Source: Drosophila pseudoobscura
Taxonomy: Eukaryota; Arthropoda; Insecta; Diptera; Drosophilidae
Direction of reading: 5' to 3'
Assembly (NCBI RefSeq): GCF_009870125.1
Contig: NC_046679.1
Location: 5,704,001-5,768,000 of the forward strand
Length of the DNA stretch: 64,000 nucleotides
How positions within the stretch are numbered: the stretch's first letter is position 1; every line of letters begins with the position of its first letter. This document shows positions 11,893 through 24,800 of this stretch, piece after piece. Position numbers and translations under genes: made by a program. The notes below the pieces were generated by a model, which saw nothing but the letters and a program-made list of their open reading frames with translations, did not search any database and had not been told where the DNA came from.

Positions 11893-13035
11893 ATGTCACG
11901 ACTGCCGCACGTTTGCGGACTCTGCCTGCTCCTCTGGCTCTGGCAACTGTTGGCGCTGGCGCCCTTCAGCTACAGCCGGAGCAGAGGAGCCCGTTGCCGC
12001 CGCCTGCTGACCCTGAGCGGTGTCCTGCGTTGGCTCCTCCTGATTGGGCTGGCCCCCCTGATGCTGTGGAAGAGCGCGGCCATGTACGATGCCACCAATG
12101 TGCGGCACTCGATGATCTTCAAGAACATTGCCCTGGCCGCCATGACGGGCGATGTTTTCATCTCGCTGGCCCTGTTGGGCGCCCACCTCTGGCATCGTCG
12201 GGGATTGGCCAGGCTGCTGAACGGCCTGGCGCAGCTCCACCGGAAACGGAAGCTGGGTTGGGGCTCAACGCTGCTGCTGTGGTCCAAGCTCCTGCTCTCG
12301 CTGTACGAACTCCTGTGCAATGTGCCCTTCCTGCAGGGGGCGGGAAGTCGTCTGCCCTGGACCCAGCTCCTGGCCTACGGGGTCCAGCTGTATGTGCAGC
12401 ACGTGAGCAGCGTCTATGCAAATGGGATATTCGGTGGCATGCTGCTGCTCCTGGCCAGCCTGGACCACCTGGAGCAGGAGTCGCCGGCTCTGGCTCGGCT
12501 CCTGAAACGCGAGCGCGGCTGGCTCCGCCTCTCCGCGAACTTTGTGGATCTCTTTCAGTTGGGCATCTTTCTGCTGGTCATCGGCTACTTCGTCAACATT
12601 CTGGCCAACATGTACGCCTACATGTCGTACTTTGTCTCGCAGCACGGCGTACCGCTGACCATCTCCAACTACTGTCTGATTGTCACCATCCAGCTGTATG
12701 CTCTCATCTTGGCAGCCCATCTCTGCCAGGTGCGGCACGGTCGTCTGCGTCAGCGATGCCTGGAATTGGGTTATCTCCCGCCAGAATTAACCCATCATCA
12801 GGTGGGTGGTAGAAGGTGGGGGAAAGTCTTTAAATCTCCCTCTCTCTCTTTGCAGGCCATGGCGTGGACACCGTTTCCCCTGTTCGCACCCTTGGACAGC
12901 CTTAAGTTCTCCGTTTTGGGTCTATTCACCTTGGATCATGCTTTCTGGCTTTTCCTGGTCTCGTATGCCATGAACTTTATTGTCATTATTTTGCAGTTCA
13001 GTCTGGAGAACATGCAGCATGCGGATGATAACTGA
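11893..13035 (+). CDS. Gr89a: Gustatory receptor Gr89a
   Basis: CDS join(11893..12801, 12856..13035), 362 aa. It is a seven-transmembrane insect gustatory receptor, a ligand-gated cation channel subunit with an intracellular N-terminus. The sequence shows hydrophobic segments from the N-terminus on (for example LCLLLWLWQLLALAP). The last exon carries the final membrane segment and a degenerate family signature NFIVIILQF in place of TYxxxxxQF. The 54-nt intron (GTGGGT...TTTGCAG) is a multiple of three without a stop, so unspliced RNA would stay open. I chose the ATG at 11893 over the in-frame one at 11839 because family members begin close to the first membrane segment and the total then equals the length I recall for Gr89a. 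The neighbours decay and Cad89D support the orthology. Confidence 0.88.
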   Translation: MSRLPHVCGLCLLLWLWQLLALAPFSYSRSRGARCRRLLTLSGVLRWLLLIGLAPLMLWKSAAMYDATNVRHSMIFKNIALAAMTGDVFISLALLGAHLWHRRGLARLLNGLAQLHRKRKLGWGSTLLLWSKLLLSLYELLCNVPFLQGAGSRLPWTQLLAYGVQLYVQHVSSVYANGIFGGMLLLLASLDHLEQESPALARLLKRERGWLRLSANFVDLFQLGIFLLVIGYFVNILANMYAYMSYFVSQHGVPLTISNYCLIVTIQLYALILAAHLCQVRHGRLRQRCLELGYLPPELTHHQVGGRRWGKVFKSPSLSLQAMAWTPFPLFAPLDSLKFSVLGLFTLDHAFWLFLVSYAMNFIVIILQFSLENMQHADDN

Positions 13036-15670
13036 ATCAAGCAATTTCTTTAGCTGCAGCACACGTGATATATTATGTACTCAAACTCTAATCTGCATGA
13101 ATCTACTGAATATCTGCACTCAAAATAATGTCTTTGTCCCCGAAATACATACAACACGAGTATAAATATATCAATTTATGTTCAAATTATTTATTTGCAT
13201 TTATATATTTATTTATATTTATTACATTCCATATAGTCCACAAAATCCACATGTTCAAATAATTGCGGTTTTATATAGAGTTGCCAGTCTGTTGCTTGGT
13301 GCATGCATTTGCTAAGTGGTTGTAGCACCAGCTATGTTGCTGCTCAGCACTTACTTAATTCGCAGCATTTGTCTTGGCAACATCTTCGCATTTACAAAAT
13401 TCGCAACATTCTTCTAGGAACATTCGCGAGCAATATTCTGAACTAGTTCTGAATTAGATGCGCTCAAAAAAGGTTTAAATTTAAAAAATGTTGTTTTTAA
13501 ATGTGTTAAATAATACATAGATTCAAAGAACATACAAATAAGTATAGAATAAATTTTGGTCGATGGATTCGTCGCAATAAGTTATATGTATTCTTGATAG
13601 CTGGGTCGATTAAGCCGTAGACAGATATGAATGTCTGTCCATCTTGTGTAACGCCTAAGATCTAGAGCAACCATATAACCAGCCAGGGCCTTTGTGAATG
13701 CCAGAGGTTTTCGCCATTTGAGGAGACAGTAAAGAGCTTGACCAAATTGGCCATATCCTGGAAGATGTATGATATCACAGGAGTCTACTGTGGGAACACA
13801 GGGCATGACCATATATTCAAATCTACTTACTATACAGAGTTCCATATCCAAATGAGGATGACGGAAAACTTCGTAAGCCCCGTAAATCAGGTAAATGTTA
13901 TTCGATCGCTGTACAAATTGAGGATTCGGGAAGAATGGGCCCTCAAATTCAAATCGATCCCATAACTATCCACAGACGTAAGTGTAGTCCCAGAAATATG
14001 ATCAAACTCCATCCATTCAATACATACAATATTTAATGGTTTTCGGTTGCGAGTTCGTCGCATTCGTGAATTTTGATGCGATTTGGTGAAACGTTTTTGT
14101 CACCTAGCCATTCCATTGCATAAACTGGAAGCGAAAGTCCGCAGGCCACGAAATCCCCCAAACTAGTTGGAAATGGAATGGATGGATTTGCAGTCAAACA
14201 AACATCAAATTGAAAAACTTAGCCGCAGACTTCAAGATTTGAGTGCAATAAATAAAAATCAATTGCAAATTTGGATATGCATATGTGGTGTTGATCGAAT
14301 TGTGCACTTTTCATGGGTAGTAATTGATCTGTATGATTTTGAAACATATTCGAAGCGATGCCCATCGATGCATAGACAAATCGCTGTTTGCCTCATGTCG
14401 AAGCCAATGTGTAATCTGACACTCGAGTTGTTTGATTTTTTTGCATATCGTCTTACGGGGCAGTGCTCTTCCTGCTTTCACCTGCTGGCACACACCTGGC
14501 CACAAACTTCTTGGCCAGCCCTCGATGATTAGCATTGATTCTGCCCATGCAACAGCAGCGGCAGCAAACCACAAGCCAACCCCAACAAGTAGTAGCATTC
14601 GCACGCGCCAATTTTCCAAGCCGCTGACTCCATCGGCTCGGATCGTCTTACCGTACCTTATGCTTGCCCCTATTCCCTTCCCCTTCCCCTCACCCTTACC
14701 CGTTCCCCTTAGCATTTGCGTAGGTTGATTCGAGCCGTCGGTCGGTCAGTTGCCGCATCGTCTGCCGTCTCCACTCAGGTGTTATGTAAAGTTATGAAGT
14801 TATGCCTTTGCCTTTCTTTCAGATTTTCTTCATCGCTTTTACTTCGGGCTCCCTTGTGTTTCTGTTCTGTTTCGATCGTGCATTCATCTCCAGCTGAGCC
14901 AAGAACCGTTAAGACTCTGGCTTTATTGCAACTGCAACAGAGCAGCCTGGGCATGGGCCTGGGCCTGGGCATGGGCTTCCCTTTCCACCGTCTTACGATT
15001 TGATTGGATCCATCAGCTTATCGCTTCTTTGTTGGGCTGTCTGGCTTTGTCCGTCCATCCGATTCCGTATTCCGTATTCAGTATTCAGTGATTTGTATTG
15101 TGTTTGATGGTTTGACTTGTTGCTGCTTTCCACAGCGCTGTGGCGCATCAAGTCATCAACAGCTCTGGCTCTGTCTCCGGCTCTGGGTCTGGGTTTGGGG
15201 CCATCATCGACAGCCTAGGGCCTGCCCTGGCCGGGGCTGCATGTTTATGCTTTATGTTAATAACTTTTGTTGTTTATACTTTACGAGTGGCTTTTGCTAT
15301 TGCTGTCGGACACCTTCCTTCCTTGTTGCTCTCTATCTTTCTCGCTTTCGTTGCCTGCCTGCCTGCCTGCCTGCCTTTTGTCTTTGCAACACGCAACGAA
15401 CGCAGCGCAAGACCGCAACGGTTTCTGCTAATCTGAGTAGAGCCAATGCTTATGGGCTGGCCCGTATAGAGAGCCAAGGATTCACTACTACTGGCAGCCA
15501 CTTGCTGCTGTGCCTCCCCCACTCTTCTCCAGGCTTTTCCGCCCCGTCTGCCACTTGTCATGGCTTTTCTTGTTTTCTCGACTGTGTGAAAAACTAGTCT
15601 CATCGCAGTCCCCACTCTCCACACAGTGGAGCCCGGCCACCGAGTGGGGCTTGCAGTGGTGAAGATCGCT
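13036..15670. other. Intergenic region between Gr89a and Cad89D
   Basis: No coding exon is supported here. AT-rich DNA follows the Gr89a stop (13036-13600). A minus-strand frame of 89 codons at 13582-13851 has no start context, partner exon or recognised motif. From about 14700 the DNA becomes C/T-rich with repeated CCTGCCTGCC and CTCTGGCTCTG tracts, leading into the Cad89D promoter. Confidence 0.6.
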
Positions 15671-15704
15671 TCAGTTGGTCGTGTGGTGTTTGCGTTGTCG
15701 GTCG
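15671..15704 (+). promoter_or_regulatory. Cad89D: Cad89D core promoter: Inr plus DPE
   Basis: TCAGTT at 15671-15676 matches the Drosophila initiator, with A+1 at 15673. Exactly 28-32 bases from that A lies GGTCG (15700-15704), a full match to the downstream promoter element RGWYV. No TATA box lies 30 bp upstream. The predicted leader is 138 bp to the ATG at 15811. Confidence 0.7.
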
Positions 15705-15810
15705 GTTTTTCGGTTGTGTTCGCGATGTGAGAGTGCGGATCGAGTCCGAACTATAAAGTGTGCAGCAGAAGAAAACACTCCCCAAGGATAACCATAGTTA
15801 AGGCCCAGAT

Positions 15811-18800
15811 ATGGCCTTCCACTTGACCTACCACCCACCTGCCTGTGCGAGTTTCTGTGCCATTTGGCTTCTGTCTTGGCTTTTTGTTTTGGGCCAGGCT
15901 GCAAAAGCGGGACAAGTGCAAGGCAAGTTATAGCCGTTATAGCCATATTAGCTGACGGGATATGTTCGTAAATCTCTGTTGCAGCAACTGTGTGTGAGTG
16001 TGTGTGTGTGTGTGTGTGTCTCAATATCCAGTACTAATATGTATACTCCGTCAATCGAACGAGGCTGGACAATTTAGTGGCCCAGGCCTGCGATCACAGT
16101 TTGTCGCCCAAGTCTTTCGTTTCAACCCGTTTATCTCGTTGTGGCATGGTCGTTTGTGCGGCTGCTGCCGAACCCGAACCCGAGCCGAAACCGTTAAATA
16201 ACCCAAATTTCAAATTTAAATGCTGCTGCGACAGCTTTTCCTCAAAAGCCAGCCAACAAATTGCCAGGAAATCGATTTGTATTGAGTCAACTATCTCAAT
16301 GTGGCAACCTGTTAATTTGTTTATGCAACAGACGGACGGACGGACGGACAGCTGACCCACATTCGGCGTAGCCATCCTGACCATTCAGGGAACCAACCCG
16401 TTGACCCATTTCTGCAACCTGCTCCTGGCCATCGCCACCTTGCCTTTAAATCTGGGTGTGACCGCCCGACGACCGACTTGAACTCAAGAAGCAACTTGGG
16501 AACCCAAGTGTGTGAGAGTGCCAGTGCGAGTGTGGCAATGTTCTAATTAAAACTTAATTCTTTTGTGTTACTTGAAGTGACCGCTTGACTTTAATGGCAG
16601 CAAACGAGCGCTTTGTGCGCCAGATGATGGCTAAACTTGAATGAAGTTAATTGTTCTCGTAGGCCAACAACCAACCACCAACCACCAACAACAACAATAA
16701 TAACAACAGCCAACAAGTGCTAAAGTGTTCAGAGCACCAATGTGAAGAATAGTGCATATGAATTACAAATAATTTCTGTTTTATGAGAACAATGAGTATG
16801 ACATTTATGTTGTGGGAAATGAGTTGAAGAACCGCTACGTAAAGTATTCAATCTTGAAAGTGTTTAGTGCATTCAGAGTGGAGCGGCATAATAATCGTAT
16901 GATTGGGAAACATTTGCATTCCGAATGGGGAAACTAACGCATGGATACGACAAAGGAGTAATCGGATACGTACATATCATAGAATAAAATTGATCTAAAT
17001 AGAGATAGAGATACATTTATCTATAAATATTCCATCCGGAATATACATATTATCCGACTTAAATCTGAAACGTTTGCAGTTAGGGTCTCAAATATACATT
17101 ATATATTTTGAAAAACGGTTAGGATATACATATATTTATAAAATATTCAAGTGAAATTTATCAAATTAATGATTCCTTAAATCCATTTCGGTCAGATATT
17201 ATGAGCTCTTATTATTAGTTCCTTTTACATGATTGAATAGGTCCTAAATATTTGATATTCTATCAACATTTGAATCTTTCTCTGTTCAGATCTGAATTGA
17301 GATACGTCTAGCCATTTTTATGGAAAATTGATTTGTTGATCGAACTGAGAATGGATTAATGTTCAGTCTGATATTGAAATGCATTCTTCATTGAATTGCT
17401 TTTCTTATAGAAAAGTTGATCCAATTACATTGCAAATTAGTATCCCCTTGCCTATACCCACACTCAAAATGAATATTCTAATAATAATAATGATATCTGT
17501 ATCTGTATGCCGATTCTGCTTGATTCATATCGTGTGTTAGTATCCAGGGGAAAACCCTCAAGCCATCGCAAGCCGTTCTCACCGAACTGAGCCAGAAACT
17601 GCAAGTAAATAATAGAAATTGCGAACTCAAATTACAACTGTAACAATAACAAGTAGGCAACAAAAAATGTAATAAGACCAAGCCGCAAATAAAACAATAA
17701 ACAAGCAAAGCCTACCAGCCACAAGGGGCCAGAGATATAGACATAGACAGCGACAACGACAACGACAACGTCTTTGGATGAAGAAGATGCTCGACTGGAG
17801 ATTTCACTGCATCTGCAACTGCAGCCAACAATGATAATTTTCCACCGTAGGAGATCTTCCGAAAAAAAAAGAAAGAAAAATAAAGCAGAGAAATGTCAGC
17901 AAGCCAGGCAGAGTCAGTCAGTCAGTAAGTCAGGCAGACAGGTAGCCCAGCCCCAGACGTTGTGGATGGTGTCTTCTTGTCACTTGGTACGCATTTGGTT
18001 GGGATGCCTTTGGGGCCCAAAGTGAACAAAAAAGGCTTAATTATGTCATGAGGGTGGGAACGGCAGCAGCGGCAGCAGAAAAATAATTTGCAAGAGCTGC
18101 CTGCCATCGTTTGCTGATTGCAGGCCCCAACAGCCCCACCGACAGACTCGGAGACACGGAGACAGTTGAATGCATGTGGAAAAGTGTTGCAACTGCACAT
18201 GAAAATCGCAGCGGAATGGGCCACGCGACAAACGTAGAAAGTTTTTCGGTTTGGCGCCAGTTCTTCCAAGCCCCTCTGCCACCCTGCCACCTGGTGGCAG
18301 CCACAAGATTCGCTTCGCACGTTGCACGTCGCACCGTTATGGGCGATTTCCCAATTGTTGTTCCGTTTTTGGTTCTCAGCGGGAAAATTTGCATGCCCAA
18401 ATAAACAAAAACAACAACAACAGCGACAATTTGTCAATGTTGTTGTTAGTTTTACTTTTTTTCTCCACAAATGCATAGCATAGCATGGCTTGGTATGGTA
18501 ATCTCTAATCTTCTGACGGATTCGCTTTTGCTCCACTTTAGCGACCTCCGGCAGCTGTGCCTTTCACACGGTCGACGGTGTGTCGGCGGAAAGCGAAGGT
18601 GTCCGCTTCATCAGATTGCGCGAAGATGCCCAGGTGGGCAAGGAGATACTCCGCGTGCAGGCCTATCCCCGGGCCACGGCGGCCCTCAAGGGTGCCGATG
18701 CCAGTGGGGATCACAAGTACTTCAATCTGACCGAATACAATGCCACCACAGTGGTGATCAGCCTGGCCCGTTCCCTGGAGCGTTTGGTGGATCGGGATGT

Positions 18801-21800
18801 GCCCAGGAACCTGCTCAAGTTCCGCATCCTCTGCGCTGGCAAACAGGACAAGCTGGAGGAGGTAGGTTAACCATCCGGCAAGGTAGGATCCATGCTCAAA
18901 GTGCATTGACATATTCCAGGGAAGCTACCTCTCAATCACCGTGTACATCGAGGACGTGAACGACAATGCACCAGAGTTTCTCAACGTGCCCTATGTGGTG
19001 GATGTGGACGAGAACACCTCCGTGGAGAGCATCGTCTTTGAGGGGGTGCAGGCCTTTGATCGCGACAAGCCCAACACCCCAAACTCCGAGGTTCACTTCA
19101 GCATGTCCACGGTGCCGGAACAACTCTCCGCCGATGGCAGTCCGTACTTTGCCCTCAAGAGCCCCCATCGCCCGCTGCTCATCCTGAAGCGGGAGCTGGA
19201 CTTTGACAGCGGCATCAGGCAGTTCAAGCTGCCAATATTCGCCTGGGATCGGGGCACGCCCGCCAACCAGGCCAACACCACCATCACGATCAATGTGCGC
19301 GATGTGGACGACTTGCCGCCCAAGTTCACGGAGGGCGTCTATCGTACGAAGATCAACGAGTTCTTTCCCATGACTGGCGTCCCGATACGTATTCCCCTGT
19401 ACTTTGCCCCACCGATAATGGCCTTCGATCAGGACTCGCTGAATGCCACCCTCGTCTATGAGATTATATCGGGTAACGAACGGCAGCTGTTTCGTGTGAA
19501 TCCCCACAACGGGGTCATGTACCTGCAGAAGGAGATCGACCTGGAGGAGGAGAGTTTGCCGGGCAACACATTTGTCCTGCAGCTGGAGGCTCGACAGAAG
19601 GACAACCCCTTGAAGAAGGCACTGGCTCGGTGAGTAGAAAAAACCCTTCAAGATTTGGTTCCCAGAGATGATTGATTTCGTTTCACAGCATTGAAGTGGA
19701 AGTCCTAGATCTGAATGACAATGTGCCCGAGTTCGAGGCCGATTTCTACAACATTTCGATTGTGGAGAACCTGCCAACGGGCTTCAGTGTGCTGCAAGTC
19801 AATGCCATCGATCGGGATCAGGGCGAGAACTCGGAGTTTCTGTACAATCTCGTCGAGACCAAGGAGGCGACGGGTGCCTTCCGCATTGACTCGCGAACGG
19901 GCTGGATCACTGTCCGAGATGATCGATTGCTCGATCGCGAGCAGCGCAGATCAATCCAATTGAATGTGGAGGCCCTGGAACGCAATCCGTCATACCTGGA
20001 TGACAAGCACCTCAAGAAGCCAGGTCCCAGTCGAGTGCACGTGGAGATCACGCTGCTGGACACGAACGACAACACGCCCAAGTTCGAGCACGGCAATCTG
20101 TACGAGTTTAAGGTGCCCATAACTGCGCCCACGGGCTATGTGATCGGACAGGTGGCGGCTAAAGATCCGGACGATGGACCCAACGGCCATCTGCTGTACG
20201 AACTGCAACGCCCCAAGGGCAGTGGCTATATCCCCTTCCGGCTGGACAACAAGAACGGCACCATCTTTGTGGGCGGACCCCTCAGACGCGGACGCATTGC
20301 GGTGTTTGTGGAGGCCAGCGATCAGCCCACCAATCCCTCGGAGCGTCGTTTTTCTTTAGCCGTCATCACGATTGAAGTCTACGCCACCATCGATGATCAG
20401 GCCATTGACTTTGTGGGAGCACCGTACGAGTTCTGGGTGGGAGCCAGCACCCCACTGGGCACCTCAGTGGGTCAGGTGCGAACCTCTCTGATCTACGACG
20501 GCGAGGATGAGATAATGTACGATCTGCTGCACACCTATTCAGAGGGTGTGCCCTTTGCCATCGAGGAGCGATCGGGCATAATCACAGTCATCCGAGAGCT
20601 GTCGGAGTTTAAGAGAAAAGTCTACAACTTTGAGGCGGTGGCCAACTATGTAAGTCGATTGCAATCTGCATCCTTAACAACCACTCTATATTGTATGGAT
20701 CTATCTTCATACAGCTCTTTGCCAACTCCACGAAGACGCTGGTCATGTCACGCAGCTCTTCACCGCTCACCACAGTAGCCGCCCCATCCCAGTCCGAGCT
20801 CAGCGATGAGGGAGTGCTCATCACCAATCTGACGATACACATTGTCAACAAGCCCGAGCAGAAGTTGCCCCTGCGACCTGTTATAGAGTGAGTAGAGGCG
20901 ACGATCCTTTCGGCATCCATCCAGACGTTATCCTTTTGCTTTCAGGGAGATCAATATGAATGTGATCAACTTCCATGTGGAGGAGAATGTAGTGGGAGGC
21001 ATCATCGGCCAGTTGCTGTACAAGAACGGCATCAATCTGGTCAATAACGAGCTGGGCAGCTTCCGTGAGCTGCCCTCTGATGTGGCTAGTGGCAGCCGTA
21101 ACATCACGATGGGCAGCCGTTTCCGGAGCCGCAACCGCAGTCGCAGCTCCAAGTCGAAGCGCCGCCTGCCGCGACGCCTGGTGGGAGACTCCAACGTGAA
21201 GCTGCGGTACATCATCGCCAATCAGCAGGAGGTGGTGAACAAGATATCCATCACGGAGGATGGCACACTGCTCACGCTGATCGGACTCGATCGGGAGCAG
21301 CAGGCCAGCTATGAGCTGACGGTGATTGTCGAGTACAGCACGGGTCTGGTCAGCGGTGCTGGGATTTACCAAGTGAACATCAAAGTGGACGATGTCAACG
21401 ACAATGCCCCCAAGTTCAATGCCCTCACCTATGTGGGCCTGATCAACGAGAACTGTGCGGCGGGCACGGAGCTGTCCATGAACCATGCCATCCACATCCA
21501 GGATGCGGACGAGGGCGTCAATGCCGAGTTTCGGGTGCAGCTGCAGGGCGACTACAGTGAGGAATTCAGCATTGAGTATGTGAACGGGAGCCTCTCGGGG
21601 GCTGCTGGAAACACCAGCCAGCACAAGATGCCGCCCACAACGGGCGCCTTTAACATATTCAATCTGACGGATCAGTGGAACGACGAGTTCAAGTACCAGG
21701 AGCTGCACACCACCTTCATGCAGTCGAACTTCAAGCTGAGCAGCGGCCCCTACTTCCGCATCAGCTACACGGGCAAGCGCGGTCTGGACAGGGAGAAGCA

Positions 21801-24800
21801 GCAGCTGTACAATCTGAAGCTGATTGCCGCCGACAGCGGGGGCCTGTCGGGCTATGCCCACTTGACCATCCTCGTGGCGGATGTCAACGACAATGCCCCC
21901 ATCTTTGAGCGCATTTCTGTGTTCAAGGACTCGCGCCTGGAGATACGCGAGTACACCACCGACATGGAGATTTACTTTGTGGAGAGCTCCAGCGGCATGG
22001 CAGCGCCCCAGGCCACTGCGGCAATGATGCTGGCCCCGCCGCCCTATCACATTCCGGGCTCCCCGCGTCTCCACATGGATCGGGAGAGGGCTGTGGCAGT
22101 CGGTGTCGTGGGTCGAGCCAAGTCGCGTCGTCGCATGGTCCGGGCCCTGACCACCAAGTGTCCCCTCTTTGCCATCTACGAGGACACGCCCATTGGGGCG
22201 AAACTGTTGCAGCTGAGTGCCAGTGACGAGGACTTTGGCAAGAACTCGCAGCTGCACTACGAGCTCCTGGGGGAGCAGGTGGAGCGCTCTCCGGGCATGC
22301 CGCTGCTGAAGGTCCAGGGTGTGCGCCACTTCACGATGGACAAGCTGAGCGGGGAGCTGTCGGTGAACTTTCCGCTGGCGGCCAACATTGAAATCTGGCT
22401 GAATCTGAGTGTCACAGACATAGACGGCCTCAAGGACACCACCTGCCTTCGCTTCACCGTCATGGACGTGAACAATCATGCGCCGACATTCAGGAAGTCC
22501 TGGTACAGCTTCGACACCGCCGAGGGCGAGTACAAGGACAGTGTCCTGGGCCAACTGACGGCCATTGACATGGACTATGGCGAGAACGCCAACATCACGT
22601 ACACCCTGAGCGACCTGACGCTGCCGTTTACCATCAAGCCCGCCTCCGGAGTGCTGAAGATCAGCGGACAGCTGGATCGGGAGCTGCACGACAAGTACAG
22701 CTTCCAGGTGATAGCCACCGACAATGCACCCACGGTGCTGCAGAGGATGTCCAGCAGTGTGGATGTGGAAGTAAACGTCCTGGACATCAACGACAATCGG
22801 CCCGAGTTCATTGGCTACGATGACCAGACCAAGGCCGTCAAGTACTGGCCAAATGTGGCGGACAGGACCCTCATGCTGCCCGTTTACAAGGCCTACCTGG
22901 ACCGCAGCACTCAGCCGGGGACTTTTGTGAGACAAATGACGGCCATTGACAAGGATAATGTGGGCAATGGCAATGGGTTGGTGCTCTACTCCATCCGGCA
23001 CCAGGAACTGCAGGCGCCACTCTTCCAGATCGACTCCCGCGATGGCACCATCACCACAGTCTCCCGGATCAACGGCTACAACGACTATGAGCATCTGAAT
23101 GTGTCCGTGATTGCCTCGGACGTGGGCAGTCCCTCCCTATCCGCCACCGCCGTGGTGATTGTCAATCTGCAGGGTCAGGCCGTCACTGATCCACCAAAGT
23201 CCACGCCCAAGCCCGAGCCGCCGGCCAATGTTACCATCTTCCAGCACGCCTACTACGAAGTGAAGCTGGCCGAGAACAATGAGGCGCCCATTGAGGTAAT
23301 GCGTCTGAATCTGAGTGCGGGACTCAATCCGGAGAACTACCGCTGGTCGCTGTGGCTGGAAGAGGGCCTGGACGAGACGGATGCCCATCCACCGTTCGAG
23401 TACGATGCCAAGAACATGCTCCTCTACGCCCTGAAGCCCTTCGACAGGGAGCACATATCCCGCTATCAACTGCGCATCCGGGCCGATCGCCTCAGCAGGG
23501 AGGCGCGCAATTTCGCCCGCGTATCCTACCCGGTGGTGGATGAAAGGATCGAAGGCCTGTCGCCCAACGAGTGTCGCATCCTGGTCCACATATCCGATGA
23601 GAACGACAATGCGCCCCGTTTCCGTGGCAATGGACAGCCGATAGTGGCGGTCCTGCCGCAAAGCGCCAGCTTTGGTTATCCAGTGACTCGTGTACTAGCC
23701 ACAGATGCAGATGAGGGTCTCAATTCCGAGATACGCTATCGTCTGCTAAATGAGCCCACGCGTCTCTTTGGCATCGATGAGACGACCGGCAATATACGCC
23801 TGCTGGGCGATCTGCCCCACGATGAGCACCTCTATGGCTTCGATGTGAAGGCCACCGATCGCATGGGGGCCGACGATGGACGCAGCGGAATTGTCAACGT
23901 CTTTGTCTACATCATCGATGAGTCCAAGCAGGTGCGTCTGGTGGTAGCCGGCAAGCCCGTGGAGGTGGAGCGTCGCATTGAGGGTCTAATGGAGGCGCTA
24001 AGCTCCGCAATTGGCAGGGATGTGCGTGTGAGACTTCTGGAGCCCCACTCGAATGCACTGGAACCAGCGTAAGTAGAACACAAAGTCCATGTAAGAAGAT
24101 TAGAATATAGTCGTATTAATTACAAAGATAGAGCTCGTAAATATACCGCTCTACAAATTCCTCTTAGTTCCCAAATGTAACCCGTTTTGTCAGCCTTTCA
24201 TATGATGATAATCGATGCTCTATCTAACGGTTTCTTTCACAGCACCAATGCCTATATATATGCCGTTGATCCCCACACGAATTCCATTATGGAAATGGAA
24301 CAGCTACAGGAGTAAGTCTTCGCTTCTCCTACTACCATTCCCTACTCCCAGCTCCCACTTGACCCACTTATGTCTACGCTTACAATTGATCTTCTGTATT
24401 GTTGCAGCTCTTTGGCGGGGCTCCAGCTAGATGCACTGCAGCTCCAGCAACAGAAAGTCGATGGAAGCAAGTCCATGCCGCGCATAATCGAATTGGCGGA
24501 GTTCGGACAGGCGGCGCGACCCACCCACGCCTCCGCATCCAGTTTCATGGGCGGACTGGAATTCGTGACCGTCTTGCTACTGGTTCTGATCAGCCTGGGG
24601 GCACTTTTTTCCGCCTGCTGCTACCTGTGCGTGCGCCAGAAACGGTAAAGAATGAAGGGGCTAAGGCACTACAAGTGCAACGGCAACTGCAACCGAGTGA
24701 AAGACTGCTCTTTAGTAGCCCATAGAAGCATCTGATGTTAGCCATAGTATATGTAGGAGTAGCTTAAGCTTAAGACCGTATAATACAATAAATCTTAAGA

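Noticed and set aside
13582-13851. 89-codon minus-strand frame
   Set aside because: No start context, partner exon or known motif. It could be an old repeat remnant but I cannot place it in a family.
15004-15597. 197-codon plus-strand frame before Cad89D
   Set aside because: Cys/Leu/Ser-rich low-complexity translation of CCTGCC and CTCTGG tracts. The Cad89D initiator lies just downstream and no splice link is evident.
15916-15921. GT donor (CAA/GTGCAA) for Cad89D intron 1
   Set aside because: It gives phase 0, which puts the next exon in a frame that does not encode the cadherin.
17922-18536. 204-codon minus-strand frame in Cad89D intron 1
   Set aside because: Cys/His-rich with no domain, no splice support and no promoter. 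Probably chance.
20881-23094. 737-codon antisense frame as a real gene
   Set aside because: It mirrors the codon bias of Cad89D exon 6 on the opposite strand and shows no domain of its own.
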